Below are positions 49,127-61,679 of a DNA stretch of 64,000 nucleotides, in pieces. The notes below the pieces were generated by a model. The model was not told where the DNA came from. It saw only the letters and a program-made list of their open reading frames with translations, and did no database searches. Within the stretch, counting starts at the first letter, position 1. Each line of letters opens with the position of its first letter. Source of the stretch: Theristus sp. LFF4_11 (lineage: Eukaryota > Nematoda > Chromadorea > Monhysterida > Xyalidae); NCBI GenBank assembly GCA_030248135.1, contig JASANC010001836.1, positions 124,001-188,000 on the forward strand. Direction: 5' to 3'. Position numbers and translations under genes: made by a program.

Positions 49127-51808
49127 ATCAACATCAACAATTACGACAGAATGAATGCGATCACCACCACCGCCGAGTGCGTCATGTTTCTAATTGGCAT
49201 GCACCCATTCAACATTGCACCAATCGTTGCTCAGAGCAACAACGTCCACTCGATCGACTGTGCCACGATGGCGTTGGTGATGGAACGCAGGGGTGACCAC
49301 TACGGAGCCATGCAACTGTCCTCCTACTGTTTGCGTTGCGCGCAACAGGCCCTTCGATGTGACGTCTCAAAGTGCCAGTATGGTTGGTCTTGCGATTTTC
49401 GATGCATGCTCTCGTGATGTAAATTTGAGAGTGTGACATCCAACAATAAAAAATTGTCGGAAAAATCTTGCCCGTTTCGCACATTCCGTGCAGCGACAAA
49501 CAGTAAAAACGACCCATTGTGATCGTGGAATAAGCGATCTTTCGGTTGCATCAAGAATTCAAATGATTGGTTGCGTTCCCGTGGTCGCTGAAAACTTTCC
49601 AGAGAGTCACTAAACTGATAGATCATCCATGTTACAAACAGACAAACGGATAGTCATGGAACTTTCAAAAAATGACAAACTTTCATGACAGCTGCAAGCC
49701 GATGAATTCCGTTTTGCTTTGTCAGAGCACGCCACATTTTCGTCGTCCGAGCAACGCTGCGTGTGCAAAGCGCGTTGGCAGGGCCGTCACTGCAGCATCC
49801 CGCGGTGTCTGCACGGGCGTGTGTTGCGAACGCGCTGTGTCTGTGAACCACGATGGAATGGACACTTCTGCGATCAGTGCATTGGTATGACACAGGGCTG
49901 TAGATACAATGAAATTGACCGATTGGTTGAAAGATTTATGAACACAAAAAGTCTGAATATCTACAGAAAATTGAAAAACGAAGCTACCGTAAAAACAGTA
50001 AAAACAAGTGATACCGCAAAAAGTTTGCTAGCCGCAAAAAATCATCATGGAGGGCGGATGCTAACCGCGATCCGTTAATAAGCACCACACAACACCACCC
50101 ATTTTAGTAGCCCTGTTTTTTTCCAGTGTATCGACGATTTCATCACCTCAATTTTGCTTTAAATCATGACGCAACCCACCGAAACCTTTTTTAAAAAATT
50201 TTAAAATTTTAAAAAAATACGACCAGAAACGGCGCGTCGTACGAGCGCAGGCAGCTGCGACTGTCTGCAACTCTGGTCGGGCGATGCATGTGACGTGCCA
50301 CACTGCGAGAATGGAACGCTGGATGACACGGGCAAAACGTGCCACTGCAATGGGGGCTGGATCGGCACCCACTGTCAACATGCCTACTGTCACAGAGGCA
50401 CCTGGCGAAATGGGTCAGGTTTTTTTGTATCTGAAAGCTGATCAGATACAGATACAGATGTAAATTAAGTGGGAAAATTCAAGCAGCAGTATTTCTGATC
50501 AATCACTCAATCGTGATATGATAGTGCTTTTAAAGGCGACAAATCTATACTTGAATTGCAGCAGAAAAGTTTTCAGGTTAGGAAATGCGAATTACTTTTG
50601 CAGCGCCTGCCAGTGTGGCGATGAGAGTGGCTACGAGGGTGATCGGTGTGATCAACTCGCTTGTAAAAACGGTAAACGTACGGTATATTGGAGCTTTCAG
50701 AGGTTTTTTCGTCAATAAAACACACATTTTACCAGGCGCTTGCTGATTGGTGAAACAAAACAGTGATCTTCAAACAATAATTTTGTGTGGAAAATAAGTC
50801 AACAAAATATCGTGCTCAAAGGCATAGTCTGGTGGAAGAACACAACAGTGTGCTGACGATTTTGTTACGTAGTTTCTCCACTGAGATTAGTTCACCCTCA
50901 ACATTTTGCCAACTATAACAAACAAAACTATAGCGCTGCGATATCAAAAAATGTTGAGAGCAACTGCTGGTAGGTGCAGTACATCTCAGTGTCAGTGTCA
51001 TTCAAAGCTGCACGAAAACTCACCAACGGACGCAGGCGGCAGCTACGACGCCGACGACGACCCGGACGGCTGCGCGTGCGACCAGTGGCACTACGGAAGG
51101 CGCTGCGAGTTTCGCTACGTGCCGTGGACACGAATCGTCGTGAGCTTTGCGATCGCCGTCCTTCTGCTGGCCGCCGTCATCCTCTGCATCGTCGCGTTGA
51201 GTCGTCGATTTCGCAACTCGAATCCAAATTCAGAGAATGGCAACAACGCAATCGACAATGCCAATGATTTCGAGAAAAAATCGTCGGCCAAGTACGACGT
51301 CGTTGCGGCCACGTCGTCAGCGAATCAGAAAACGATCTTGAATCCGTCTGCGACTAAACGCAGCAATGAGATATTCATGGAATCAGAGGGGAACTCGAAA
51401 GTCACCATGATTGGACATTCGAAAAAGACTTCGAAAACGCCGCCTGTGTTCCTAAATCGAAAGGAGCTCAGACAAAAATTGGACACCATTTTTGGAACTG
51501 CACCATCGTCGAAAAACAGTGACGCTAAAGAGCTGCCGCTGAATCCAAAGCCACCGCCACGGAAAAAGAAGCAAGCCGAACACAGCAACAATAACAACAA
51601 CAATGCAGCGTACAACGCCAATAAACTAAACTTCAACGATAACAACAATAAAGCTGATACCAAAAAATTGGCGGCTGACGAAAACATGCCTTTAACAAAG
51701 CTGCACCCTGTAGCAACGGGATCGCCACCCTGTACTTGTGGTCAGAAGGTCCATCCGCCGGTGACTGTGGCCAACGGCAAACGGGAAAGAGTAGAAATCT
51801 TATTGTGA
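49127..51808 (+). CDS. Type I membrane protein with EGF-like domains, 5' end missing
   Basis: Five exons in agreeing phases: 49127-49382, 49726-49884, 50227-50413, 50604-50671 and 50934-51808 (acceptor of the last uncertain). Together they give about 514 residues. After ~65 residues without a signal peptide come Cys-rich EGF-like modules, for example CVCKARWQGRHC, CVCEPRWNGHFC, CHCNGGWIGTHC, CQCGDESGYEGDRC and CACDQWHYGRRC. One membrane segment follows (IVVSFAIAVLLLAAVILCIV). A basic cytoplasmic tail of ~220 residues has a proline-rich PKPPPRKKK motif, Asn runs and a C-terminal RVEILL. It therefore probably acts at the cell surface in adhesion or signalling. No specific family is recognised. 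The absent signal peptide implies at least one upstream exon. It is not clearly DSL/Delta-like. Confidence 0.7.
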
Positions 51809-52511
51809 CATTCGACTTTTGATGGGGGTTTTGGAATTGTGTTGCATTTGTGCGCCATGATTACAATGTATGATAAAAATGGATTTCTTCTCGGAAGTTT
51901 TTTGAAAATGCTGCATTTATGATATATCAAGAAAAAAGGGTTTTGGTAATGTTCGGTAAACCAAAAGCAACAGCAATTTTTGCTGCTTTGCGAATTGAGC
52001 CATACTTCACAACTTTACGTCGCGTTTTGATTGACAAGCACATACCGCTTTGACACAATTTTTCGTAATCAAAATTTTTCATTCATAACGAAGTAAAACG
52101 AAAAAAGTTACGACACTGTAAAAAGATATGAAAGCAACCGGAAACTGTCAATTATAGCCAAACTCCTGAAAAGAAAAAAAACACTTGCGAACCATGTTCC
52201 AACTGTCTGTCATTTAATTTACTTTACACAACGACCGGAAATCTACCGTAGTTTTTTGTTTTGATTTCTCACTAAAAACCCATTGTTCTTTTTATTATCA
52301 GTAATCTTGTCTAGAAAAGTAACAACTCTGTAACCGTTGCAGCTGAAAAAACAGCTGTACTCATAAAATCGCGTTACGTCTTACCTGGAGTGCAACATTT
52401 GCGACCGTTATCAGTGGAAATCATGACGAAAAAACACTGAAACGTGTACAACAATTAAGTCATAGTCTTAAATCAGTCAAAACAAGTGAACATAGGTCGC
52501 CCTCAAAATCT
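51809..52511 (+). promoter_or_regulatory. Vitellogenin promoter region with VPE1- and VPE2-like boxes
   Basis: Four matches to the heptamers known from Caenorhabditis vitellogenin promoters. TGTCAAT (VPE1) is at 52146-52152, and its complement is at 52030-52036. The complement of CTGATAA (VPE2, a GATA-factor site) is at 52295-52301 and 52408-52414. All lie within about 600 bp upstream of the vitellogenin start. This suggests female gut-specific control by a GATA factor, by analogy only. Confidence 0.6.
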
Positions 52512-52518
52512 TATAAAA
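52512..52518 (+). promoter_or_regulatory. TATA box of vitellogenin gene
   Basis: TATAAAA stands 115 bp before the ATG at 52633, downstream of the VPE-like boxes. It would place transcription start near 52540, giving a 5' UTR of about 90 bases. Confidence 0.65.
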
Positions 52519-52632
52519 GCGCACCGTTTTAACCAGTCTAACCATTCATTTCGGTCTCAATCAACCGAAAACCAAAATCTTCCTGAAAACGAACAAAACG
52601 ATTCTGCTACTTTACCCCCAAACCAACCGACC

Positions 52633-55600
52633 ATGAAGCTACTACCACTAGTAGCTCTCATAGTGGCCGTGGCCGCGACACGTGAGTACCCGTTGTTTGC
52701 TTAGAGCCTGAGTCAAGCAAAAATGAATCCACAATTCAGTCAGAAACGTGTCGTCTGAATCAGCCAATTACGTTGGTTGTTGGTCGTCATAATACAGTTT
52801 TGCAAAATTTGAGTTTGTATTTCAAATTTTGCAGACTACAAAGATCGATCACCGGAATATTCGTCCGAATGGCTCGAACGTCTGGTACCCGAAGTCGAAA
52901 TCAACGAGCAAGGTTTGAGTTGATAAATTCTTTCACATTGTTTGTTGGTTATTTATAAAAAACTAGCTAATTCACCAATCACAAAAGTTTACGTATTTAG
53001 AATTCCGTGAAAACCGCGAGTACAAGTTCTTCTACAACGCCCAACTCGCTACCGGACTGCCCGGCTCCAGCAAACAGCACTCGGCGACGCGCATTCAGGT
53101 TCCAAGATTGTCTCTCTAAAGCTACACTATTTTGTGCTGATTGCACGCTTCGCAACACCCACTCGCACTCGGAAACGCAACATTGAAATCCTTTTTTCTT
53201 TGCAGGCCCTCGTCACCTTGGTCGTCAAGAACAAGGATGAATGCCTGTTGAAGCTTGTCGATGTTCGCTTCGGCAAACTGAACGAACAGATGCGCACGCC
53301 CCGCGAGCTGCTGCCGTTTGAAGCCTACGAGGAGGTCGAGGTTCAGCCGCAACTGAAACAGCGCCTGCAAAAGGTCGTCAAGTTCAACTACGACGAAGGC
53401 CTGGTACGTGTTAAATCGCATTTTTCATATGTTTGTAACGTGAATTTGTGATTTTAGTTTGGAAAGGCAAAACAACTCTAAAATCGGCTTCAGTACGAAG
53501 AACAAGCAGTTGATTCATTTGCTTACTTGTTTGCAGATCAAAGACATCGAATTCGACGGCCAAGAGCAACCGTGGTCTGCGAACATCAAACGTGGCGTCC
53601 TCAACCTGCTGCAAGTGAACCTGAAAAAACAGCGCGAGATCAAACGCGAGAAGACGCTCAGCTATAAATCGCAGGAAATGTCAGAGGTTGAGAGCTCCAG
53701 CTCAGAGGAAATCGAGAATGAAAACGAAAGCTTCACCGTTCTCGAGGTATGTAAGTTTCTGCGTGGATGCGTTGAGTGTCTGTAGAAAACGTCCCGTGTT
53801 ATTATTATCCACAAAACATACTGTAATGTTTTTTTCATTCCGTACTTGCTGTTCATTGTTTCAGAAAACGATCGAAGGCGAATGCGAGACTGAGTACACT
53901 ATCGAGGAGCAAGATTGCGATGAGTCGAGCTTTGAGCGCTACGATTCTGGCGAGAAGTACAAACGCTGCTCTACGCCGAACCAGCCGGAATTGAAAGTGA
54001 TGAAGGCCATCAACTACGAAAAATGCACCAAGCGCCCAGTGATCAAGTACAACCAGAGATTCCAGAAGTTGTGCCCCACCTGCAGCTACCAAGAAATGAG
54101 AAACAACCAGGTTTGCATTCACACGGTTTTGATAAAAAAAAAATATTTGACACTGCCGTGTTTTGAATATCATCCTGATTAACAATTACAGCCACACGAT
54201 TTGTTCTGATAATTGTTCACCTCAGTACAAAGAAGGATTGTCTCTTTCAGGAGAAATTCCTCAAGAGCAGCACAATTCAACACGTGCATCTCCGCTGCAA
54301 GACACCGGAACGCCGCGAGTGCTTGGTCGAGCATTCGATGACCGAATCGCAATACCACTACACGCCGTTCGAGAACGTCGAAACGAACACCATCGCCACC
54401 TACGTCAAGTGCGCCATGCGAGCTTTCATTGATCTTTTCTACGGTTGTCTGACAGTCAGTCAGTCAGTCAGTTTTATTCGGCAGTGCACGGCGTTTTACC
54501 GTTTAAGACACCATGAGTAGGCGAGCCAAAATTCCAACAATTCTGACAGAAATTCTAGCTGCACCGCGTGTAAAACACACGATTTTACAGACAAACACTG
54601 AAGCTGGTGAAGACGAGCGCAATCGAATCGCAGCAAATCAGTCGTCCGCAGCAGCCGATCGTGAGCGACTCGCAGATGATCTACACGCCCGACTGGGACA
54701 TTTCGAAAGAGATGTTCTTCCTCGAGGGCGAACAGAATGACGAATTCCAACAGGAGACGCCATACTCTGGCGTGCAGAACAAGGAGCGCCTTGTCAAATC
54801 GATCCTTCGAAAGACCATCCATCACATGCGTGAGCAGGTGGATGAGGAGGCGCCACGTCAACTGACCCGGCTCGTCAAGCTGATGCGCATGCTGAAATAC
54901 AGCGAGATTCGCGAATGCCACCAGAAATTCCACGAATCCGAGCCGGAAGGCTTCACTAAAGAGGAGCACAAGAAAGTCAAGGTATAAGATACTAGCATGT
55001 AATGCGGCTTACATTCGGTCTGCTTTGCTATCTTTTCAAAAAAAAACATTCATCTTTATAGGACATCCTGATTGACGCGATCGCTCTTTGCGGAACGCAC
55101 GACTGCATCAAGCACATCGTTGAAGTCACCAAGAAACAGGAGATTTCCAGCGCGAAAGCCGCCATGGCCATCCGCAAACTGATGGACGTTCGTGTCGTCA
55201 GCAAACCAATGATCGAGAAGCTGCTGGTATGAGTGGGCATTCCTCGATGACAGTCTTTTCTAAACTTAAATACTCAGTTGAAAGCCTTCAATCCTATTCC
55301 AGACCATCTGCCATGAGGAGAGGTGCCGCGAATCGCCCATGCTGAAACAGGCTGTCTACCTGACCGCTGGCTCAATGATGCGCACCATGTGCGCTGAAAC
55401 ACCGGACAAGTTGGCTGTCGAGTTCAAGAAGGAATACGCAACGAAGGAGAACAGAGCCGCAGAGCTGTGCACCGAGCAGACGGAGGAGGAATTCGTTGAG
55501 GTTAGTTTTTACATTGTGTCCCTAATAATTCTCATTTTGAACATTTGGCGGTCGTAAACCATGCCAAGACAACAACGAATCCAAAATTTATTTGTTTTTT

Positions 55601-58600
55601 CAACTCAGAACAAGACCAACTATGCTTTCTTTCATTCTTCAGAAAATCATGGAGAAACTCTGGAAAAAGACGGAGAGCACCTACAACAAAGTGTTGTGCG
55701 TGAAGACGCTCGGCAACGCTGGCCTGGCAAAATGCATCGAGCCCCTGAAGGAGATCATTGAAGACGAGGAGTTGCCAGAAATTGTTCGCGTTGAGGCGAT
55801 CAATGCGCTCCGCCACCAGAGCACACGCCGTCCACACAAGGTCTGTTTAACTTCGAGCGGTTTTTTTCAAAACAAGATCGAATTTGAAAACATCATCTCG
55901 TGCTCTCTGCAGATTATCAGATTGCTTATGCCAATCTATATGGACACCGACGAGCCCGTTGAGGTCCGCACGAGCGCTCTGACTGAGCTGATCAACTGTT
56001 TGCCGCCAAAGCCAATTCTCGACCAGATCGCACACAAAATGAAAACGGAACGTCGCCGCGAAGTCGCGTCATTCACGTACACCCTTCTGAAAACCATGGA
56101 AGAGTGCAAGATTCCGTGCCACCGTCGCCTGTGAGTTTCTGCTATTGACTTGCAGTGACTTTACTTTTCAAAACACACACACACATACATACAAATACAT
56201 TAATATTTCTAGTGCTCGTGACCTCAAATTGGCACTGCGCAACGGCCGTTACATGCCCGTCCGCAACTGGATAAACAACAGCAAATTCGTGTACCTCAGT
56301 CAGCAATACAATCCCAAGCAGATGAACGGCTACACCGTTGAGTACAAAACTGTCAAGACTGAGACCAGCCCACTGCCAAAACTGCTTCAAGTCGCGTTAG
56401 TATTTCTGCTATCAACAAACGTTGATCCATTTGATCCAACAAAGTGTGCTCAGTCAACTTGCTCAACTTTTTCAGTCTCAACGTTGACGTAGCTGGCATG
56501 TGGTCTCCAAAATTCGTCTCTGTAAAACTGCAACAACGCGGCCTTGACCGTCTCACCCAGCAGCTGATGCGCTCCCAATGGCACAACATGCAGACTCCGC
56601 TGGAAGATCTGCTGTCTGGCAAGTTCAAGCTTCCCTCGCCGAAGTTCAACTACCACAGCGAACTGAAGGAGATTTTCAACAAGGTTAGCGCTGCAAACTT
56701 TAATTCTCCGACTCCGATTTACGAGCAGCATCACTAAGTAATTTACAGTCAACTTGTGACATGAGCAAAACCATCATTACTTCAGCTGTCCATCGAAGAG
56801 CTCGTCAACGAAGAACGCCACAGCGAATTGTTCAGTTCTCTGATGTTGAAATTCAAAAATCAAGACTACGCTTTCTTGCCGTTGTGGAAGGAAATGATTC
56901 CGGAAGAGGTGAAGGAGATCATGAGCCGCTCGAGCGAGGAGTCTATCAACGAGATCGTTCGTCGTGCGAAGATTATGCTCAGGTGATTCTCTTTCTTTCT
57001 AATGCTTAATGAATTGCATTATCAATGAAAGTGTCGTCTGAAAGCACAAAACCATGTGTGTCTTTTCAGGGATGTCACAATTCCGTTCAACACGCACGCT
57101 GCCACCTTGATCCACGAACAATCGGTCAAGATCCCAACCACCATCGGTATGCCGCTCGAAGTGTCCTTGAAGGTTCCCACGGTCGCACAGGCCCATGGTG
57201 TTCTGAAGATCGAAGTCGATAACATGAAGAAAATCAAGCTCGCTGTCGAAGATTTTAAACCGAGGTATCAGATTAACTGCCCAACGTAAAACCCGCATCT
57301 TTAGATTTTCAAAGATTATTATGCGCGTTAATTTCAGCATCGCTGCGACCGTTTCAATGAAAATGGTCTCCTGGTCTCCCGTTGTCAACACTGGCGTTAA
57401 GCTGCTGGGTCAGTTGAAAGCTTTCGCTCCGTTCGACGTTTCAGTCGAGGTGAACGCTCAGAAAAATCCGAACAAAGTCGAGCTTGCCATCAAGCCGCGT
57501 GCCACCGAAGAAAAGAAAGAGTTGTTCGTGGTGCACACGCGCCCGATCAGCTTTGCCTACGTGTGGCCGCGCTTCATCGAAGAGCTGGAAGACTCGGAGG
57601 AGAAGACTATACGAGGATCGGAATGGACACGCGTGCACAAAGTAACGTTCGCAGTCTCTTCATGAGGCAAAAGTTTAATAAACAGGTTCAATGTTAATCA
57701 TGTTACAGCAAAATAAAACCACTGCAGCACGACATGAGCGTTGGTGAGAAATCGGTTGGCATCAAATTCAACTCGCGTGCCGTCTGGCACCGCACTCCTC
57801 AGGAGCACCAGCCGTGGACACCAAACCCGCTCTTCGCTGGTCCGAACAAATACATTGTCACAATGGAACCCGGCTACGAAACCCCGAAAGAAGTGCGTCG
57901 TTGTTCGTATTAACAATCGATTTCGAATTAAATCGGATGAACACACGTACAAAAACATCCGTAAATTTTCAGATCAAAATCAAGATCACCAGCAAGCTGT
58001 TCCGTTCGTACAACAAAAAGACCGTCTCGCCCAGCTTCAAGAAATTCTTTGAAGACAGCTCAGAGAACTTCTTGTCAGTGGAGTCCAGCGAATCGGAATC
58101 ATACGAATGGGAACGCTCCAGCGAAGAGACAAGCGAACAGCTCACCAAGAGCGAAGACGAGAGTGAAGTGACACGCGAGAACAGCAGCCAGGTCAGGAAA
58201 ACGGTTTTCGGCTAGAAAAACCTTTATTACGCAGAGAGATAAGACAAAGATTGATAATACTGATTTTTAGCAACGGAATAGCGAAACGATGAGCGTTGAA
58301 ACAATTGAGGATTTCGAGTCGAGCAGCGAGGAAAGCAGTGAGGAGAGCAACAGCAAAACAATCAGCGAAGAGAGCGAGTCCGATGAGGAAATTCGCCAGA
58401 ACAACTACTACAAATTGTACGGTATAAATGTACACTATTAAGGCCACCATTAAGTAAGCGTACGTCGACCGACTACGCCATAACATGAACAAACATCCAT
58501 GTTAACATTTCTGACTGTACGCTACGCTCACGTACGTGAATAGACAACTTACCGGATAACAACAACGATTAATTATTGTAAACAACAATTAACAGCAACC

Positions 58601-61181
58601 TGTCTCAGGTACAAAGGCAAGCGCCCGGTCAACAACGAGATCACAGTCGCGATCGAAACCCAAGGGAGCCGCGTTAAACGTGAGGCTCTCTTGAAGACAT
58701 TCTGCCTGTGCGACGAGGAAATGAAGGCTTGCAAATGCAAATTGGTCATCAAACGCACACCCATCCCGACACATGAAGAGAAACCGTGGAAGGTAAAACT
58801 TTTTCAACGTTCAGACAGTTTTGCAGTCAAGCATTTTGAATCGTTTCATATTTTAGCTCGAAGCTCAAATGGAAACACTGTATCCGAAAACGCCTTTCAA
58901 CATCAACGAAATTACATCGGACAAACGTGGCATGTCAAAAATCGTGATCAAGTGGGGCCCGGAAAACGAAATGAACAAGCAGCTGAAGATTAAGGTATCC
59001 AACACAACACGTTCACAATTTTATCATCTATGTCTCATGTACATGTTCCATTGGTGCAGCTTGTTGCTGAGCAAAGCGAGCGCATGGAACGCCTGAAGGA
59101 GCGCAGCCTCTACAAACGCCACTACGAGAACCAGGAAATCCGTGAACAGCACCGCTCACTGTTTTCGCCTGTTGCACAATACAAGCCAACTCTTCGCTAC
59201 AGCCTGCTGGACGAAATCAAGATTGACACCACGTACAAGGTTGAATACTGTCCGATGTAACTGCAACTAGAATTAGACTGATGCGCTTACAGAAAACCAT
59301 TGCATGTTTAGATGAGCAGATGGCAACGCGAGTACTTCAGCAAGGTCTTCCGCACGCTCAAGGAGAAGTACGCTGAAAACCTTCAAGTGCGCGACATTGA
59401 TGTCAAGAACCCGCGAGGCCGTGTCCGCGTCAAGGTCAACATTGATCCGCGCAATCGCCGCTACGCCAACCTGACTGTTTGGGTAAGTGTGATAAAAACA
59501 ACGTTACACTTACATTCCTTTTGGGGCTGGAATAGTGCTGTGAATAACAAACTGCTTTTCAGACGCCGTCTGAGAAAGCCCAGATTCTTGACATGCCGCT
59601 GTGGACGAAAATTGAGAGCCTGAACATGCGGCGCATGTCATCACCGTCCCGCTCGTTGTACAGCTGGCTGACGACCTCCACCCGTACGTAACACGATCAA
59701 TGTTCGAGTTTGATCTCACTTCAGAACGACCGTGGTCACGTTTGTTTAATCTGAATTTAGGAAGCGAGATGCCGCTGTGCGAAGTGCGCACCAACCGCAT
59801 CACCACGTTCGAAGACGAAGAAATCGAAGTGCCGACGTCCACGTGCTACTCGGTTTTGGCCAAGGACTGCTACAACAAGGAATCCAGCCAATTCGCCGTT
59901 ATGATCAAGAAGAAGTCGCCCGGCAGCGAGAAGAAAGCATGTTCCTGGTTTTTCATATCCGCTTTTGCTGTTTGCTTTGTATTGCTCTAAATAGTGAGCT
60001 TCTAAACTCAGGTCTTGAAAATCGTCACCCCGTACACGAAATTGGTGTTGAAACCGGAAGGCGAAGAGAAGATCGAATGCGAAGTGAACGGCGAGAAAAA
60101 ATCTCTGACCCAAAACCCGGTTGTCAACGTGCACAACGGTCATGTTGTGCTCGCATGCGAAGAGTACAACGAGGAGAAATACGTGAAATGCGTGCTGCCC
60201 GAAGTTGGCATCAAGGTGTTCTTCGACGGATATGCCGCCAACATCAAGGTTCGCGCAAGTTATTGTGATCACTAAAATCAAAGTTTGACTGTTTTAGGTA
60301 AAAGCCCCGTTTGGGATAATGGGATAATATGTTTATTTCATCGGTAACCCAACTTCAGACCAGCCCTCTGTACACCGGCCAAGTGTGCGGCCTCTGCGGC
60401 GAATACGAGAGCTCCGAATACGAGCGCAGCAGCCCGCAATGGCGCCGCGAGTATTTCGAGAAATATCTGCTCGAGAAAGAACAAGAGCAGCAAAGTTGCG
60501 AACACGAATTCGCCAGCCGCGAAACATCGTTGAACTTCGAATCGTTTGAATCGAGCAGCGAAGAATTCGAGAGCAACGAATGGCAACAGCAGTCATCCGA
60601 ATCGGAGTCGTTCGAAGACTTGCCCGAATCATTGAACCGTACGTTGTACCCCGAGCATTTGTTGCGCACAGACAAGTAATTGCAGAGTGCATTTAAAAAA
60701 ATCGAGTCGACTGTATTGAAAAAAACGCCTTCCAGAACTGACTCGCCACTCACGTCGCTGGGAAGTGCGCCCCGTGCAAAAGACGCAGATCATCGAGCAG
60801 AACCACGAGCTGTGCTTCTCGAAGGAATCGGTGAAGAAATGCCCCCGCGGGACGTACCCGGTCGAGCATGAGGAGAAGAAAGAGAAGATCGTGTTTAGCT
60901 GCTTGCCGCGCAACAGCATCCTGGTGACCGATTCAGACTATTTTTGTTTGTTTCTCTTGAAATTGGTACGAACACACAAGCAAAAAGTGCATTTCACCAA
61001 TGACATGATCAAATATATGCAGGCCGAAGAGCTCGAACAACAAATCCGCTCTGACAGTTCGTCAAGCGAGGAAGAGTACTCGAACGAAGTGTCGCAGGAG
61101 TCGATCGAAAGCCAGACCGAGTCGCTGAAGCCGTCGTTCACGCACACCGAACGCGTGCCGAAGCTGTGCCGTGCCTATTAA
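52633..61181 (+). CDS. vit: Vitellogenin (yolk protein precursor), about 29 exons, about 1,900 residues
   Basis: This is a large lipid transfer protein, secreted and taken up by oocytes. Exon 1 gives the signal peptide MKLLPLVALIVAVAAT. Exons (starts): 52633, 52835, 53001, 53206, 53537, 53865, 54251, 54591, 55062, 55303, 55643, 55913, 56213, 56476, 56786, 57070, 57338, 57709, 57973, 58271, 58609, 58857, 59060, 59312, 59563, 59761, 60012, 60359, 60736. The LPD_N domain spans about 25-700 (FFYNAQLATGLPGSSKQHSA, TYVKQTLKLV). Ser/Glu-rich phosvitin-like stretches are near 195-210, 1190-1285 and 1710-1770. A von Willebrand D domain covers about 1548-1750, with CGLCG near 1695. Some junctions are uncertain: the donor after exon 17 (GTTCGC), after exon 23 (AAG|GTTGAA), and an in-frame intron in the last exon (60924 or 60966 to 61022). 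The intron after exon 26 appears to be GC-AG. Longer than the ~1,600 residues usual in nematodes, mainly from Ser-rich insertions. Confidence 0.95.
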
Positions 61182-61419
61182 ATTGGTTTCATTTTTTCGA
61201 TAACGTAAATCGTATGATTCAGTCGCACACACTTTTTTGCACAAATGATCATTCGAATGGTAGCTGCTAAGATCTGTGTTTTGTTTAGTTTTCAGTTGAA
61301 AAGTGATAATTACATATTGTGATGTGTATTTCATACATGTGCTTTCTCTGCAAAAGTGTTGTGATTTGAACTATACTGATTGAGCTTAACATAGTATCAT
61401 AACGAATGTGCACTGATTA

Positions 61420-61425
61420 AATAAA
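61420..61425 (+). terminator. Candidate polyadenylation signal of vitellogenin
   Basis: AATAAA lies 239 bp after the stop codon. The convergent minus-strand gene ends at 61680, leaving about 250 bp between the two 3' ends. Confidence 0.5.
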
Positions 61426-61679
61426 CCAAAGAGCAAGCAAAAGAAACTATGGTTCGGTCTCGGTGGCGACCAATGATCATGAACAACACAAGCATAATCT
61501 GAACTCTGCAATCCAGTTTTTTCTTCTTTTTAAAAGCAACGCACAAAAATACACACACACAATAAAATACAAAGTGGATTAAAAATAACTAAAACGGTAA
61601 ATCACCAGACATAACGACAACAACAAAACGCCAACAAAAACAAGAAAAAAATCTGATATCAATCATTCACATTCTCTTC

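Noticed and set aside
49209..49626. Minus-strand frames opposite the EGF gene
   Set aside because: Shadows of the plus-strand coding exon, whose phases and cysteine spacing chain with the following exons.
58417..58608. Possible MITE in vitellogenin intron 20 related to 38463-38609
   Set aside because: Shares only short AAGGCC and CGTACGTC motifs; no clear paired termini, so not listed as an element.
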